A stretch of DNA of 64,000 nucleotides. Origin: JBGPJM01 sp041485385. GTDB taxonomy: Bacteria; Planctomycetota; Phycisphaerae; Phycisphaerales; UBA1924. The position numbers and the translations under genes are program-made. This document shows, piece by piece, positions 42,644 to 52,627 of this stretch (positions are counted from its first letter, which is position 1; each line of letters opens with the position of its first letter). The notes under the pieces were generated by a model, which saw only the letters and a program-made list of their open reading frames with translations, searched no databases and was not told the origin of the DNA. Where the stretch lies: NCBI GenBank assembly GCA_041485385.1, contig JBGPJM010000001.1, positions 1 through 64,000 on the forward strand. The letters run 5' to 3'.

Positions 42644-42707
42644 GCGAGGCCCATTGTTGAGAACCAAGCCAGGACAGGTCGGTGGGAGCCGGTTGGATGG
42701 GGGGGCG

Positions 42708-44744
42708 ATGTTCAACCAGGATGGCGGGCGGGAGGGCGGTGGCGGCGCGGGCGGTGGAGGGGGCGGGCCGGGGGGCGGGGGCGGTCCTCCGAATCTGCGT
42801 CCCAGCCGCGGGCTGTTCGGGGTGGCGTCGATCCTGCTGATCATCGTGATGCTGTTCCTGGTGGTCACGTCGGTGACGCAGCAGGCCAAGAAGATCTCCT
42901 GGGCCGAGTTCGCCAGGCTGATCCAGCAGGACCAGATCAAAGAGCACACGATCGTGATCCGCGATTCGGCGATCACGGCGGTGCAGAAGTCCGGCGACGA
43001 GAGCCCGAGCGAGACGAACATCCAGTTCCCGCTCACCGGCAGCGAGCGGGACTTCTACCGGCGGGAGCTGCTGAGCCTCGCGAAGGGGGACTTCCAGGAG
43101 CGGACGACGCCGATCTGGACGCAGGTGATGATCAGCGTGCTGCCGTTCGTGCTGATCATCTTCGTGCTGTGGATGATCATCTCGCGCGGCCTGCGGAGCG
43201 CGACCGGCGGGGCCGGGGGGGTGCTGGGGAACTTCGGCAAGTCGCGGCACCGGGTGCTGGCCAAGGAGATGACGGGGGTGACGTTCAACGACGTCGCCGG
43301 CATCGACGAGGCCAAGGAAGAGGTCACCGAGATCATCGAGTTCCTGAAGAATCCCAAGAAGTTCATGCGGCTGGGTGGACGGATCCCGCGCGGGGTGCTG
43401 CTGATCGGCGAGCCGGGGTGCGGGAAGACGCTCTTGGCGAAGGCGATCGCCGGGGAAGCGGACGTGCCGTTCTTCTCGATCAGCGGCTCGGACTTCGTGG
43501 AGATGTTCGTGGGCGTGGGGGCCAGCCGCGTGCGGGACCTCTTCAAGCAGGCGAAGGAATCGGCGCCCTGCATCATCTTCCTGGACGAGATCGACGCGGT
43601 GGGGCGGCGTCGCGGCGGCGGCTTCACGACCGGCGGGCACGACGAGCGTGAGCAGACGCTGAACGCGATCCTGGTGGAGATGGACGGGTTCAACAGCTCG
43701 GACGGGGTGATCGTGATCGCGGCGACGAACCGGTCGGACGTGCTGGACCCGGCGCTGACGAGGCCGGGGCGGTTCGACCGGCAGATCGTGGTGCCGCGCC
43801 CGGACCTGCTCGGGCGGGTCGAGATCCTGAAGGTGCACGCCAAGAAGGTGAAGATGGGGCCGGACGTGGACCTGGAGCGGATCGCGCGGGCGACGCCGAT
43901 GTTCTCGGGCGCGGACCTGGCGGCGCTGATCAACGAGGCGGCGATCGCGGCGACGCTGCACAACAAGGACTTCGTCGAGCACGAGGACCTGGAGGAAGCG
44001 CGCGACAAGGTGAAGTGGGGCCGCTCGCGCAAAAGCCGGGCGATCGAGGAGAAGGAGCGGATCGCCACGGCGTACCACGAGGCGGGGCACGCGGTGCTGC
44101 AGCTGCTGCTGCCCGACGCGGACCCGCTGCACAAGGTGACGATCATCCCGCGCGGGATGGCGATGGGAGCGACGTTCAGCTTCCCGGAGAAGGACCGGTA
44201 CGGGTTCAGCCTGAAGTGGCTGCGGGCGTCGATGCGGGTGGTGTGCGGCGGGAGGATCGCGGAAGAGAAGAAGACCGACGACATCTCGTCGGGGGCGGCG
44301 ATGGACATCCAGCAGCTGACCAGCTTCGCGCGGGCGATGGTGCTCGAGTGGGGGATGAGCGAGAAGCTCGGGTTCGTGCGGTACACGGGCATGGACACGC
44401 GCGAGACGTTCATGCCGGAGCGGGAGTACTCGGAGGCGACGGCGAAGCTGATCGACGAGGAGATCCGCTCGTACGCGCACGAGGCCTTCGAGGACGCCAG
44501 GCGGCTCTTGTACGAGAACTGGGAGAAGGTGGAGGCGGTCGCGCAGGCGCTCCTGCGGTACGAGACGCTGACGCGCGTGGAGGTCGAGCGGCTGATGCGG
44601 GGCGAGTCGCTGGGGAAGCCAACAGTGAGCGACCTCTTGGCGGCGGAGGCGAAGCGGGCCGGGGACGAGCTCGCGAAGCGGCCCAAGCCGGCCGCGGCGC
44701 CGGAGCCGCACCTGCCGCCGGGGGCGAGGCCGCGCCCCGCGTGA
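42708..44744 (+). CDS. ftsH: ATP-dependent zinc metalloprotease FtsH
   Basis: This 678-residue membrane AAA+ protease degrades misfolded membrane and cytoplasmic proteins. The N-terminus is Gly-rich (residues 6-25), followed by TM helix 1 (about 34-55), a periplasmic domain and TM2 (about 140-158). The AAA module has [20 protein letters not shown] (Walker A, about 235), [15 protein letters not shown] (Walker B) and [23 protein letters not shown]. The zinc site is HEAGH (457-461) with a downstream Asp in [15 protein letters not shown]. The start is chosen at 42708 (GGGGGG upstream) because earlier in-frame residues are not family-like. It is followed by DedA. Confidence 0.95.
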   Translation: MFNQDGGREGGGGAGGGGGGPGGGGGPPNLRPSRGLFGVASILLIIVMLFLVVTSVTQQAKKISWAEFARLIQQDQIKEHTIVIRDSAITAVQKSGDESPSETNIQFPLTGSERDFYRRELLSLAKGDFQERTTPIWTQVMISVLPFVLIIFVLWMIISRGLRSATGGAGGVLGNFGKSRHRVLAKEMTGVTFNDVAGIDEAKEEVTEIIEFLKNPKKFMRLGGRIPRGVLLIGEPGCGKTLLAKAIAGEADVPFFSISGSDFVEMFVGVGASRVRDLFKQAKESAPCIIFLDEIDAVGRRRGGGFTTGGHDEREQTLNAILVEMDGFNSSDGVIVIAATNRSDVLDPALTRPGRFDRQIVVPRPDLLGRVEILKVHAKKVKMGPDVDLERIARATPMFSGADLAALINEAAIAATLHNKDFVEHEDLEEARDKVKWGRSRKSRAIEEKERIATAYHEAGHAVLQLLLPDADPLHKVTIIPRGMAMGATFSFPEKDRYGFSLKWLRASMRVVCGGRIAEEKKTDDISSGAAMDIQQLTSFARAMVLEWGMSEKLGFVRYTGMDTRETFMPEREYSEATAKLIDEEIRSYAHEAFEDARRLLYENWEKVEAVAQALLRYETLTRVEVERLMRGESLGKPTVSDLLAAEAKRAGDELAKRPKPAAAPEPHLPPGARPRPA

Positions 44745-44861
44745 GCGGCAGGGGCACGGCTCAGCTCGCATGAACTCAGGTATTTCGGTGCGGCTCCGGG
44801 CGTTCTAGCCGAGATGCGAGGACGGTGGCGCGGCGCTTGACGGTCGCGCCGGGGAGTCTGG

Positions 44862-45599
44862 ATGGAACTGCTGCAGCAGGCATTCGAGTGGGTGGTGCAC
44901 ATCGACAGGCACCTGGACGCGCTGGTCAGCGAGTACGGACCGCTGATGTACCTGCTGTTGTTCGCGGTGATTTTCGCGGAGACGGGGCTGGTGGTGACGC
45001 CGTTCCTGCCGGGGGACTCGCTCCTGTTCGCGGTGGGGGCGATCGCGGCCCGGCCGGGGGCATCGCTGAACGTGTGGGTGCTTCTGGCGGTGCTGATGCT
45101 CGCCGGGGGGCTGGGGAACACGGTGAACTACTGGGCGGGGCGGCTGCTGGGGCCGCGTGTGGCCAGAACGGGGACGCTCCCGCTCGTGAACCCGCGGAAC
45201 CTGGAGCGGACGCACGCGTTCTTCGAGAAGCACGGGGCGAAGGCGGTGCTGCTGGCGCGGTTCGTGCCGATCGTGCGGACGCTGGCGCCCTTTGTGGCGG
45301 GTGCGGGGATGATGGGGCATGCGCGGTACCAGGTGTACAACTGGGTAGGGACCGTGGCGTGGGTGGGTGTCTGCGTGTTGGGGGGGTATTTCTTCGGGAA
45401 CTTCCGAGCGGTGCGGGAGAACTTCGCGCTGGTGGCGCTGGGGATCGTCGTCGTCTCGCTCCTCCCCATGGCGATTGAGGTAGTCCGGCACAGGGCCGCA
45501 TCGCGAAGGAACCAACCCAGTGCGTGCCCCGGCTGCGAATACAACCTTCGCGGCGTGACGGCGCCGAACTGCCCCGAGTGCGGCCGTCCGATCGGCTGA
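44862..45599 (+). CDS. DedA family membrane protein with C-terminal zinc ribbon
   Basis: This 245-residue protein has the DedA/SNARE-associated core: [77 protein letters not shown] and [17 protein letters not shown], with five or so hydrophobic helices. DedA proteins are linked to lipid carrier (undecaprenyl phosphate) recycling and proton-driven transport. Unusually, the last ~25 residues form a four-Cys zinc ribbon, [10 protein letters not shown]...CPECGRPIG, a planctomycete-type small domain. A GGGAG site precedes the ATG. It sits between ftsH and the sdh genes. Confidence 0.85.
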   Translation: MELLQQAFEWVVHIDRHLDALVSEYGPLMYLLLFAVIFAETGLVVTPFLPGDSLLFAVGAIAARPGASLNVWVLLAVLMLAGGLGNTVNYWAGRLLGPRVARTGTLPLVNPRNLERTHAFFEKHGAKAVLLARFVPIVRTLAPFVAGAGMMGHARYQVYNWVGTVAWVGVCVLGGYFFGNFRAVRENFALVALGIVVVSLLPMAIEVVRHRAASRRNQPSACPGCEYNLRGVTAPNCPECGRPIG

Positions 45600-45710
45600 G
45601 CCGTCCTGCGACAACCCGAGGGAACCGATCCACGAGAATCCCGGGGGGGTCATCTCGCGGCTATCCTGTCCCCCTTGGGCCTTGAGTGAGCAGGGACATC
45701 GGAGACCGTG

Positions 45711-46568
45711 ATGAGCCGAGCAGAAATCTCGTTGCCGCAAGCGCCGGCAGGTTTGCCCACGCCGCGGGCGCTGGGGCAGACGTCGCGGGAAGACCTGTGG
45801 TGGGTGCAGCCGCTGGCGGTGTTTCTGGGGCTGGGGGCGTTCATCGTGTACTCGACGTGGGCGGCGCTGCAAGGGGCGCACTATTTCGTGGCCGGAACCG
45901 AATACCTTTCGCCGATGTACTCGCCGACGCTGTGGGATGCGCCGGGGCAGCACTCGGGCCACGCGTGGCTCGGGCCGTGGCCGAGCTGGCTCTCCTGGGT
46001 GCCGGTGGCTGTGGCGTCGCCGGCATTCCTGATTCTCTGGGCGCCGGCCGGGTTCCGGTTCACTTGCTACTACTACCGGGGCGCGTACTACAAGGCGTTC
46101 TGGGCGGACCCGCTGACGTGCGCGGTGGGCGAGCCGGGATTCCGCGGGAAGAGGTTCCGCGGCGAGCGCTCGCTGCCGCTGATCCTGCAGAACGTGCACA
46201 GGTATTTCTACTACCTGGCGGCGCTGTTCATCGTGCTGCTGAGCATCGACGCCGTGAAGTCGTACTGGTTCACCGACATCGCGGGCAAGGGCCATTTCGG
46301 GATCGGCGTCGGGTCGCTGGTGCTGACGATCAACCCGATCCTGCTGGGGGCGTACACCTTCGGTTGCCACTCGCTGCGGCACCTGATCGGCGGAAAGAAA
46401 GACTGCCTCTCGAGCCTGGGGCCGAAGAAGAGGGCCTACGACTGCGTGAGCTGCCTCAACCGGAACCACATGAAATGGGCGTGGTTCAGCCTGTTCTGGG
46501 TCGGGTTCACGGACTTCTACGTTCGGATGGTCTCGATGGGGTACATCACCGACTACCGGCTGCTGTAG
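45711..46568 (+). CDS. sdhC: Succinate dehydrogenase/fumarate reductase cytochrome b subunit
   Basis: This 285-residue membrane anchor has about six hydrophobic helices. Conserved His residues for haem b lie in HAWLGPW, LILQNVHRYFYYLAALFIVL and YTFGCHSLRHLIGGKKD. This long single-subunit anchor corresponds to the SdhC/FrdC type of the SdhABC form in Bdellovibrio- and actinobacteria-like complexes, rather than the two-subunit E. coli type. GGAG lies 6 nt before the ATG; a GTG just upstream is less likely. It is the first of three sdh genes (C-A-B). TATCCT at 45662-45667 is a possible -10. Confidence 0.85.
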   Translation: MSRAEISLPQAPAGLPTPRALGQTSREDLWWVQPLAVFLGLGAFIVYSTWAALQGAHYFVAGTEYLSPMYSPTLWDAPGQHSGHAWLGPWPSWLSWVPVAVASPAFLILWAPAGFRFTCYYYRGAYYKAFWADPLTCAVGEPGFRGKRFRGERSLPLILQNVHRYFYYLAALFIVLLSIDAVKSYWFTDIAGKGHFGIGVGSLVLTINPILLGAYTFGCHSLRHLIGGKKDCLSSLGPKKRAYDCVSCLNRNHMKWAWFSLFWVGFTDFYVRMVSMGYITDYRLL

Positions 46569-46589
46569 TTGCGAGGAGCCCGGACTCTC

Positions 46590-48404
46590 ATGGCGCAGTA
46601 CGAAACGCACGAGCACGACGTCCTGGTGATCGGCGCCGGCGGCGCGGGCCTCCGCGCGGCGATCGAGGCCTCGACGAAGGGGTGCCGCACCGCGGTGGTG
46701 TGCAAGTCGCTCCTGGGCAAGGCGCACACGGTGATGGCCGAGGGCGGGGTGGCCGCGGCGCTGGCCAACGTGGACGACCGCGACTCGTGGAAAGTGCACT
46801 TCGCGGACACGATGCGCGGCGGGCAGTATCTGAACAACTGGAGGATGGCCGAACTGCACGCCAAGGAGGCGCCGGACCGCGTGAAGGAGCTGGAGGCGTG
46901 GGGCGCGGTGTTCGACCGGACGAAGGACGGGCGGATCCTGCAGCGGAACTTCGGCGGCCACCGCTACCCGCGCCTGGCGCACGTAGGGGACCGCACGGGC
47001 CTGGAGATGATCCGCACGCTGCAGGACCACGGGGTGCACCAGGGGATCGACGTCTACATGGAGATGACGGTCTTCAGCCTTTTGAAGGAAGGCGGGAGGG
47101 TGGTGGGCGCGTTCGGCTACGACCGGGAGCGCGGGCGGTTCCGAGTGTGGCGCGCCAAGGCGGTGGTGCTGGCGACGGGGGGGATCGGGCGGGCGTTCCG
47201 GATCACGAGCAACTCGTGGGAGTACACCGGCGACGGCCAGGCGCTGGCGTACCAAGCCGGGGCGGACCTGATGGACATGGAGTTCGTCCAGTTCCACCCG
47301 ACCGGGATGGTGTGGCCGCCGAGCGTGCGGGGGATCCTGGTGACCGAAGGCGTGCGCGGCGAGGGCGGGCGTTTGCTCAACATCAAGGGCGAGCGGTTCA
47401 TGTTCAACGACATCCCGGAGAACTACCGCAACCAGACCGCCAAGGACGCCGAGGAGGGGTGGCGCTACGTGACGGGGGACAAGTCGGCAAACCGCCCGCC
47501 GGAGCTTCTGACGCGCGACCACGTGTCGAGGTGCATCAACCGCGAAGTGAAGGCTGGGCGCGGTTCGCCGCACGGGGGCGTGTTCCTCGATATCGCGTGG
47601 ATCAGGGAGAAGTTGCCCAACGCCGAGGAGCACATCAAGAAAAAGCTCCCCAGCATGTACCACCAGTTCCACACGCTGGCGGGCATCGACATCACGAAGG
47701 AGCCGATGGAGGTGGGCCCGACGACCCACTACGTCATGGGCGGTGTGCGAGTGGACGGGGACACGCAGATGAGCACGGTGCCGGGGCTCTTCGCCGCGGG
47801 AGAGGTGGCCGCGGGGCTGCACGGCGCCAACCGGCTGGGGGGGAACTCGCTGAGCGACCTCCTGGTGTTCGGCAAGCTGGCCGGTGAGTTCGCGGCGGAG
47901 TACGCCAAGAAGAACAGCCTGGGGACGGTGAACGGGCAGCAGGTGGAGGAGGCGGGCAAGCGGGCGCTGGAGCCGTTCGAGCGCGGGTCCAAGGGGGAGA
48001 ACCCGTACGCGATCCAGCACGACCTGCAGGACATGATGCAGGACCTCGTGGGCATCGTGCGCACGCAGAACGAGATGGAGCGGGCGCTGGAGGGGATCGG
48101 GCGGTTGAAAGCGCGGGCGAGGGGCGTGGGCGTGCCGGGGAACCGCGAGTACAACCCCGGCTGGCACACGGCGATCGACCTGGACAATCTGCTGACCATT
48201 TCGGAGGCCGTGACGCGGGCGGCGCTGGAGCGCCCGGAAAGCCGCGGGGCGCAGTTCCGCGATGACTACCCCAGCAAGAGCGATGAGTGCGCGAAGTTCA
48301 ACATCGTGCTGCGGAAGAGCGAGGATGGGTCGATGCGGGTGGTGCGGGAGCCGATCAGGCCGATGCGGGAGGACCTGAAGCAGATCATCGAGGAGAACAA
48401 GTAG
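46590..48404 (+). CDS. sdhA: Succinate dehydrogenase flavoprotein subunit
   Basis: This 604-residue subunit holds covalently bound FAD and oxidises succinate to fumarate. FAD binding: HDVLVIGAGGAGLRAAIEA (N-terminal). The histidyl-FAD site is AHTVMAEGGVAAAL (His in KAHTV). Catalytic region: RLAHVGDRTGLEMIRTLQ and HPTGMVWPPSVRGILVTEGV, then TTHYVMGGVRVDGDT and LHGANRLGGNSLSDLLVFGK, matching the SdhA/FrdA family throughout. GAGGAG lies 11 nt upstream of the ATG at 46590; a TTG at 46569 overlaps the sdhC stop but has no ribosome site. It is the middle gene of sdhCAB. Confidence 0.95.
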   Translation: MAQYETHEHDVLVIGAGGAGLRAAIEASTKGCRTAVVCKSLLGKAHTVMAEGGVAAALANVDDRDSWKVHFADTMRGGQYLNNWRMAELHAKEAPDRVKELEAWGAVFDRTKDGRILQRNFGGHRYPRLAHVGDRTGLEMIRTLQDHGVHQGIDVYMEMTVFSLLKEGGRVVGAFGYDRERGRFRVWRAKAVVLATGGIGRAFRITSNSWEYTGDGQALAYQAGADLMDMEFVQFHPTGMVWPPSVRGILVTEGVRGEGGRLLNIKGERFMFNDIPENYRNQTAKDAEEGWRYVTGDKSANRPPELLTRDHVSRCINREVKAGRGSPHGGVFLDIAWIREKLPNAEEHIKKKLPSMYHQFHTLAGIDITKEPMEVGPTTHYVMGGVRVDGDTQMSTVPGLFAAGEVAAGLHGANRLGGNSLSDLLVFGKLAGEFAAEYAKKNSLGTVNGQQVEEAGKRALEPFERGSKGENPYAIQHDLQDMMQDLVGIVRTQNEMERALEGIGRLKARARGVGVPGNREYNPGWHTAIDLDNLLTISEAVTRAALERPESRGAQFRDDYPSKSDECAKFNIVLRKSEDGSMRVVREPIRPMREDLKQIIEENK

Positions 48405-48457
48405 GGAGGGGCGAAGGACGGGACGATGCGGCGTGGGCGCGGGCGGAGAAGCATGGC

Positions 48458-49294
48458 ATGACGACGACAACGACCAGATCAAGCCCCCCCTCCCCACCCG
48501 CCGCGGCAGGCGCCGCCGGGGGGGGCTCGTCGGTGGAGAGGAAGGTCTCTCGCCTGTTCCGGGTCTGGCGCGGCGACAAGACCAAGGGGGAGTTCAAGGA
48601 CTACAAGACCGAGGTGACCGAGGGGATGGTCGTTCTGGACGCCGTGCACCAGATCCAGGCCGAGAGCGCCCCGGACCTGGCGTGCCGATGGAACTGCAAG
48701 GCCGGCAAGTGCGGGAGCTGCTCGGCGGAGGTCAACGGCAAGCCGCGGCTGATGTGCATGACGCGCCTGCAGGACCTGCCCGAGGACATGCCGGTGACGG
48801 TCGAGCCGATGCAGGCGTTCCCGCTGATCAGGGACCTGGTGACCGACGTGTCCTGGAACTTCGAGGTGAAGAAGAGGATCAAGCCGTTCACGCCCCGGAA
48901 GCCGGATGCGCCGGACGGCACATGGCGGATGCAGCAGGAGGACGTGGACCGGGTGCAGGAGTTCCGCAAGTGCATCGAGTGCTACCTCTGCCAGGATGTG
49001 TGCCATGTGCTGCGTGACCACCACAAGCACGGGGAGTTCATCGGGCCGCGGTTCCTGGTGCACGTGGCGGCGCTGGAGATGCACCCGCTGGACACGGCGG
49101 ACCGGGTGGCGGACCTGAGGAAGGAACACGGGATCGGGTACTGCAACATCACCAAGTGCTGCACGAAGGTCTGCCCGGAGAACATCACGATCACCGACAA
49201 CGCGATCATCCCGCTCAAGGAGCGCGTGGTTGACGAGTTCTTCGACCCCCTGACGAAGCTGTTCCGGATGTTCACGCCGAAAGAGTCGCCGTAA
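48458..49294 (+). CDS. sdhB: Succinate dehydrogenase iron-sulfur subunit
   Basis: This 278-residue electron-transfer subunit has a [2Fe-2S] site RWNCKAGKCGSCSAEVNGKP and LMCMTRL, and the 4Fe/3Fe sites CIECYLCQDVCHV and KCCTKVCPENITI. The N-terminal ~30 residues are Thr/Ser/Pro-rich and not part of the fold. The motif GKPRLMCMTRLQDLPEDMPV and the distances between Cys groups match the long SdhB of SdhABC with one cytochrome b anchor. It is the last gene of the unit; the kinase gene on the other strand converges 12 nt past its stop. Confidence 0.9.
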   Translation: MTTTTTRSSPPSPPAAAGAAGGGSSVERKVSRLFRVWRGDKTKGEFKDYKTEVTEGMVVLDAVHQIQAESAPDLACRWNCKAGKCGSCSAEVNGKPRLMCMTRLQDLPEDMPVTVEPMQAFPLIRDLVTDVSWNFEVKKRIKPFTPRKPDAPDGTWRMQQEDVDRVQEFRKCIECYLCQDVCHVLRDHHKHGEFIGPRFLVHVAALEMHPLDTADRVADLRKEHGIGYCNITKCCTKVCPENITITDNAIIPLKERVVDEFFDPLTKLFRMFTPKESP

Positions 49295-49306
49295 CGCGCA
49301 AGCGGA

Positions 49307-51985
49307 TCATGGTGTAACGCGGCCCCGCCATTCGGTCGCGGAGGTGGTGTCGCCCCGGGCCTCGAAGTGCTTGACGATGCGCTCGGCGGCCCGCCGGCGG
49401 CGGTCGTCCGGGGTCTGCGGGCTGGCCTTCATGATGGTGTAGCCGTCGATGAGCAGGGGCTGGGCGTCGTCGAAGCGCCCCTGCATCGAGAGGCACGCCC
49501 CCAGCAGGTTCATCGACGAGCCGATGAGCCAGTGACCGGCCGGGAGCTTCTCGCGCCGGATGTCGAGGGACTCGCGGAGGAGCGGCTCGGCCTCGGCGGC
49601 GCGGCCGAGCTCGAGCAGGTCCCACCCGAGGTTGGCCTGGCTGCGGGCGATGTCCGGATGATCCGGCTCCAGCAGCGCGCGGTTCATCTCGAGCGCCTCG
49701 CGGAAGAGCGGCTCGGCCTTCGCGGCGTCGCCGCGCTCCAGGTAAAGACCGGCGAGGCTGTTGGCGGCCTTGGCGACGTCCGGGTGCGGCGTCCCCAGCA
49801 GCGTCCGCGTCATCTCCAGCGACTGAAGCAAGAGCGGCTCGGCCTGGCGGAACTTGCCCTGGGCGACCAGGAGAAGACCGAGGTTGTTGAGCGCGCCGGC
49901 AAGGTCGGCGGTGGGCGCCTGCTTGAGATCGCGGATGATGCGCAGCGACTCGGTGTACAGCATCTGCGCCTCGTCGAGGTTGTCCCGCTCGACGAGGATG
50001 AGCGCGAGGTTGTTGATCGCCGCGGCGACGAATCCATCGGTCGGCGGGCGCGTGCGCCGGCTGAGCTCGACATCCTCCCGCGCCAGCGCCTCGGCCTGGT
50101 CGAGTTTGCCCTCGAGCCGGTAGACGGTAGAGAGACTCTCGAGGGTGGCGGACACGTCGGCCGGGTCCTCTTCGGGAAGGGACCGGCGGAGGATGAGGGC
50201 CGCGGTGAGGTGCTTCTCGGCCTCGGGGTAGCGTCCGAGGGACTGATAGGTACGGCCGATGGTCGTGCGGACGTCGGCCTCGATCTGGGGCTGGTTGCGC
50301 AGGGAGCCGGCCTCGACCTTGGCCGCGGCGGCGTCGAGGGCGTCGCCGATGGTGGTGTCCTTGCCGCGCGTGTTCGCCGGGTCGGCCGCGCCGAGGACCT
50401 CCTGCATGAAATCGTTGGCGGCGCGGGCGCGGGCGGTCTGCAACGTGGCGGCCTGCGTCTGGAGGTCGGCGATGTGGTGCTGGGTCGCCTCGGCCTCGCG
50501 CGCCCGGTTGGCCTGGCCCAGCGCGATGGTGGTGCCGATCAGCCCCAGCACGAGGGCCGCGGTCACCAGCCCCGCGCCCACGAGCAGGGCCCGGTTGCGG
50601 CGCGCGAACTTCGTCAGCCGGTACGAGACACTCGGCGGGCCGGCGAGGACCGGCTCGTGCCGAAGGTGGCGCCGGACATCTTCGGCCAGGTCGAGGGCGG
50701 AGGCGTAGCGGCGCGTCCGGTCCTTCTCCATGGCCTTCATGGTGATCCAGTCCAGGTCGCCGCGCAGCGAGCGCGCGAGCGTGGACGGGCTGGCGCCGCG
50801 CTGGCGGGCGATCAGGTCCGGGGATGCGCCCGGGGCGGGCTGGGGCTGCGCCGGGGGCCCGGGGGGGGCGGGGGACGCGGGGGGCGGAGAGGAGAGGCCG
50901 CTGAGGCGGGTGCTGGGGCGCGGCGGCTCGGAGTCGCGGAGGATGCGCTGGATCTCGGCGAAGCCGGCGAAGCGGAAGGTGCGGGGATCAAAGGGGGGAG
51001 AACCGGTGAGCAGCTCATAAAGGAGCACTCCCAGGGAGTAGACGTCGGAGCGCGTGTCGATGTCCTGGCCGGAGAGACCGGCCTGCTCGGGGGACATGTA
51101 GGCGGGGGTGCCGATGATCTGGCCGTGCTCGGTCAGGCCGGTCTCTTCGAGGGCGCGGCTGCTGACGGCCTTGGCGACGCCGAAGTCGATGACCTTGGGA
51201 ACGGCTCGCCCCCACGCCCCCCCCACTCCCGACGCCCCTGATCCGCCGTCGCGCTCGACGGCCTCGATCAGGACGTTCCCCGGCTTGAGGTCGCGATGGA
51301 TAACGCCCTTCTGGTGCGCGTGCTGCACGGCCTCGCAGACCTGGATAAACAGCTCGAGGCGCTGGCGGACGCTCAGACGCCGCTGGTCGCAGTACAGGGT
51401 GATGGGCGGCCCGTGGACGTACTCCATCGCGAAATACGGGCGCCCTCGGGGTGTGGCGCCGGCGTCGAAGACGCGCGCGACCGAGGGGTGCTCCATCACG
51501 GCCAGCGCCTGGCGCTCGGCGCGGAATCGCTCGATGACGTGCCGCGTGTCCATCCCGAGCTTGATGACTTTGAGAGCGACCTTGCGCCGGATGGGCTCGG
51601 ACTGCTCGGCAAGGTAGACGGTGCCCATGCCGCCGGCGCCGATGGTGGAGAGGATGCGGTAGGGGCCGATCATCGTGCCGGGAGGGTCGTCGGTGAGGAT
51701 GTCGACGCTGGAGTCCGCGCCCCCTCCCTGGCCCCGGCCACCCCCACCTCCCCGATCCGCGCCCCGATCCCCCCCACTCCTATCAACCACCGCCGGGACC
51801 TGCATGAACTGCTGGTCGGCGTCGTGCTCGCGCAGGAGCGACTCGATCTCGCGACGCAGGGCGCTGTCGGGGCCACACAGGGCGTCGAGGCAGGCTGGCC
51901 GCTCGGCGGGCGCGAGGGCGGCCGCCGCGGCGAAGATCCGTTCGGTGCGACCGTGTTCGGGCATGGAGGGAGACTGGGTGGGCAT
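49307..51985 (-). CDS. Ser/Thr protein kinase with TPR-rich C-terminal region (second sigma/kinase unit)
   Basis: This 892-residue membrane-anchored kinase opens with an N-terminal helical segment (about 10-55), followed by a kinase domain at about 105-390 with IGAGGMGTVYLAEQ, VALKVIKLGMDTRHV, VIHRDLKPGNVLI, DFGVAKA and PAYMSPEQ. An Ala/Pro/Gly linker follows, then a transmembrane helix (ALLVGAGLVTAALVLGLIGT) and TPR repeats (AEPLFREALEMNRALLEPDH, AEPLLRESLDIRREKLPAGH) ending near 892. Start and stop overlap the sigma gene stop as TGATG, so translation is coupled. It is the same arrangement as the 17.9-21.3 kb pair but tighter; the two kinases share region order but are clearly diverged. Confidence 0.9.
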   Translation of the reverse strand: MPTQSPSMPEHGRTERIFAAAAALAPAERPACLDALCGPDSALRREIESLLREHDADQQFMQVPAVVDRSGGDRGADRGGGGGRGQGGGADSSVDILTDDPPGTMIGPYRILSTIGAGGMGTVYLAEQSEPIRRKVALKVIKLGMDTRHVIERFRAERQALAVMEHPSVARVFDAGATPRGRPYFAMEYVHGPPITLYCDQRRLSVRQRLELFIQVCEAVQHAHQKGVIHRDLKPGNVLIEAVERDGGSGASGVGGAWGRAVPKVIDFGVAKAVSSRALEETGLTEHGQIIGTPAYMSPEQAGLSGQDIDTRSDVYSLGVLLYELLTGSPPFDPRTFRFAGFAEIQRILRDSEPPRPSTRLSGLSSPPPASPAPPGPPAQPQPAPGASPDLIARQRGASPSTLARSLRGDLDWITMKAMEKDRTRRYASALDLAEDVRRHLRHEPVLAGPPSVSYRLTKFARRNRALLVGAGLVTAALVLGLIGTTIALGQANRAREAEATQHHIADLQTQAATLQTARARAANDFMQEVLGAADPANTRGKDTTIGDALDAAAAKVEAGSLRNQPQIEADVRTTIGRTYQSLGRYPEAEKHLTAALILRRSLPEEDPADVSATLESLSTVYRLEGKLDQAEALAREDVELSRRTRPPTDGFVAAAINNLALILVERDNLDEAQMLYTESLRIIRDLKQAPTADLAGALNNLGLLLVAQGKFRQAEPLLLQSLEMTRTLLGTPHPDVAKAANSLAGLYLERGDAAKAEPLFREALEMNRALLEPDHPDIARSQANLGWDLLELGRAAEAEPLLRESLDIRREKLPAGHWLIGSSMNLLGACLSMQGRFDDAQPLLIDGYTIMKASPQTPDDRRRRAAERIVKHFEARGDTTSATEWRGRVTP

Positions 51986-52587
51986 CAGGAATCTTCGGGG
52001 TCGCCGTCGCCCTGGAGCTTGCGGACCTCGCGCCTGAGCCAGGCGCGGGCGTAGGTCCACTCGGTCTTTACAGTAGTAAGGGAGAGTCCCAGCGCGGCGG
52101 CGGTCTGTTCGATGCTGAGGCCGGCGAAGTAGCGGAGGTGGACGATCTCGGCCTTGCGCGGGTCGCGGGCCTCGAGGAGCTTGAGGGCCTCGTCGAGGGA
52201 GATGAGGTCCTCGGGGGTCTGGGTATCGCCGACGGCCTCCACATCCCAATCGACGCGCTGCCGCCCGCCGCCGTGCTTGAGGCGGGCGCGGCGACGGGCG
52301 CGCTCGACGAGGATGCGTCGCATGGCCAGGGCGGCGGCGCCGTAGAAGTGGCCGCGGGAGCGCCACTGGGCGTTGGGATCGGCGACGAGGCGGAGGTAGG
52401 CCTCGTGGACGAGCGCGGTGGGCTGGAGGGTGTGGCCGGAGGATTCGCGCGCGAACTGGTTGCGGGCGAGGCGGCGGAGCTCGGCGTAGACCAAGGGCAG
52501 GAGCTGCTCGGGCGCAGTGGGATCGCCGCCGGCGGCGCTGACCAGCAATCGAGTGACGTCCTGGTGTGCGGTTGAGGAGGTCGGCAT
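51985..52587 (-). CDS. ECF-type RNA polymerase sigma factor (second sigma/kinase unit)
   Basis: This 200-residue sigma factor is of the same planctomycete family as that at 21308. Region 2: [60 protein letters not shown]. Region 4: [20 protein letters not shown] with LTTVKTEWTYARAWLRREV. The stop overlaps the kinase start (TGATG). The upstream frame extension into the dispersed element is not coding; the chosen ATG at 52587 has no Shine-Dalgarno or TANNNT hexamer and the start is uncertain. The dispersed element B begins about 90 nt upstream. Confidence 0.85.
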   Translation of the reverse strand: MPTSSTAHQDVTRLLVSAAGGDPTAPEQLLPLVYAELRRLARNQFARESSGHTLQPTALVHEAYLRLVADPNAQWRSRGHFYGAAALAMRRILVERARRRARLKHGGGRQRVDWDVEAVGDTQTPEDLISLDEALKLLEARDPRKAEIVHLRYFAGLSIEQTAAALGLSLTTVKTEWTYARAWLRREVRKLQGDGDPEDS

Positions 52588-52627
52588 GGTGTGCTGGGGG
52601 CTGGCGCGACGGGGGCGACGGGAGACT

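Noticed and set aside
42600..42650. GGTTCGAA-like loop resembling a tRNA T-arm before ftsH
   Set aside because: The stem is 7 bp with an 8-nt loop that does not fit TTCRANY, and no acceptor stem, anticodon arm or CCA end exists around it.
46569..46589. TTG start for sdhA overlapping the sdhC stop
   Set aside because: No ribosome site upstream, and the ATG at 46590 has GAGGAG and begins with the family N-terminus.
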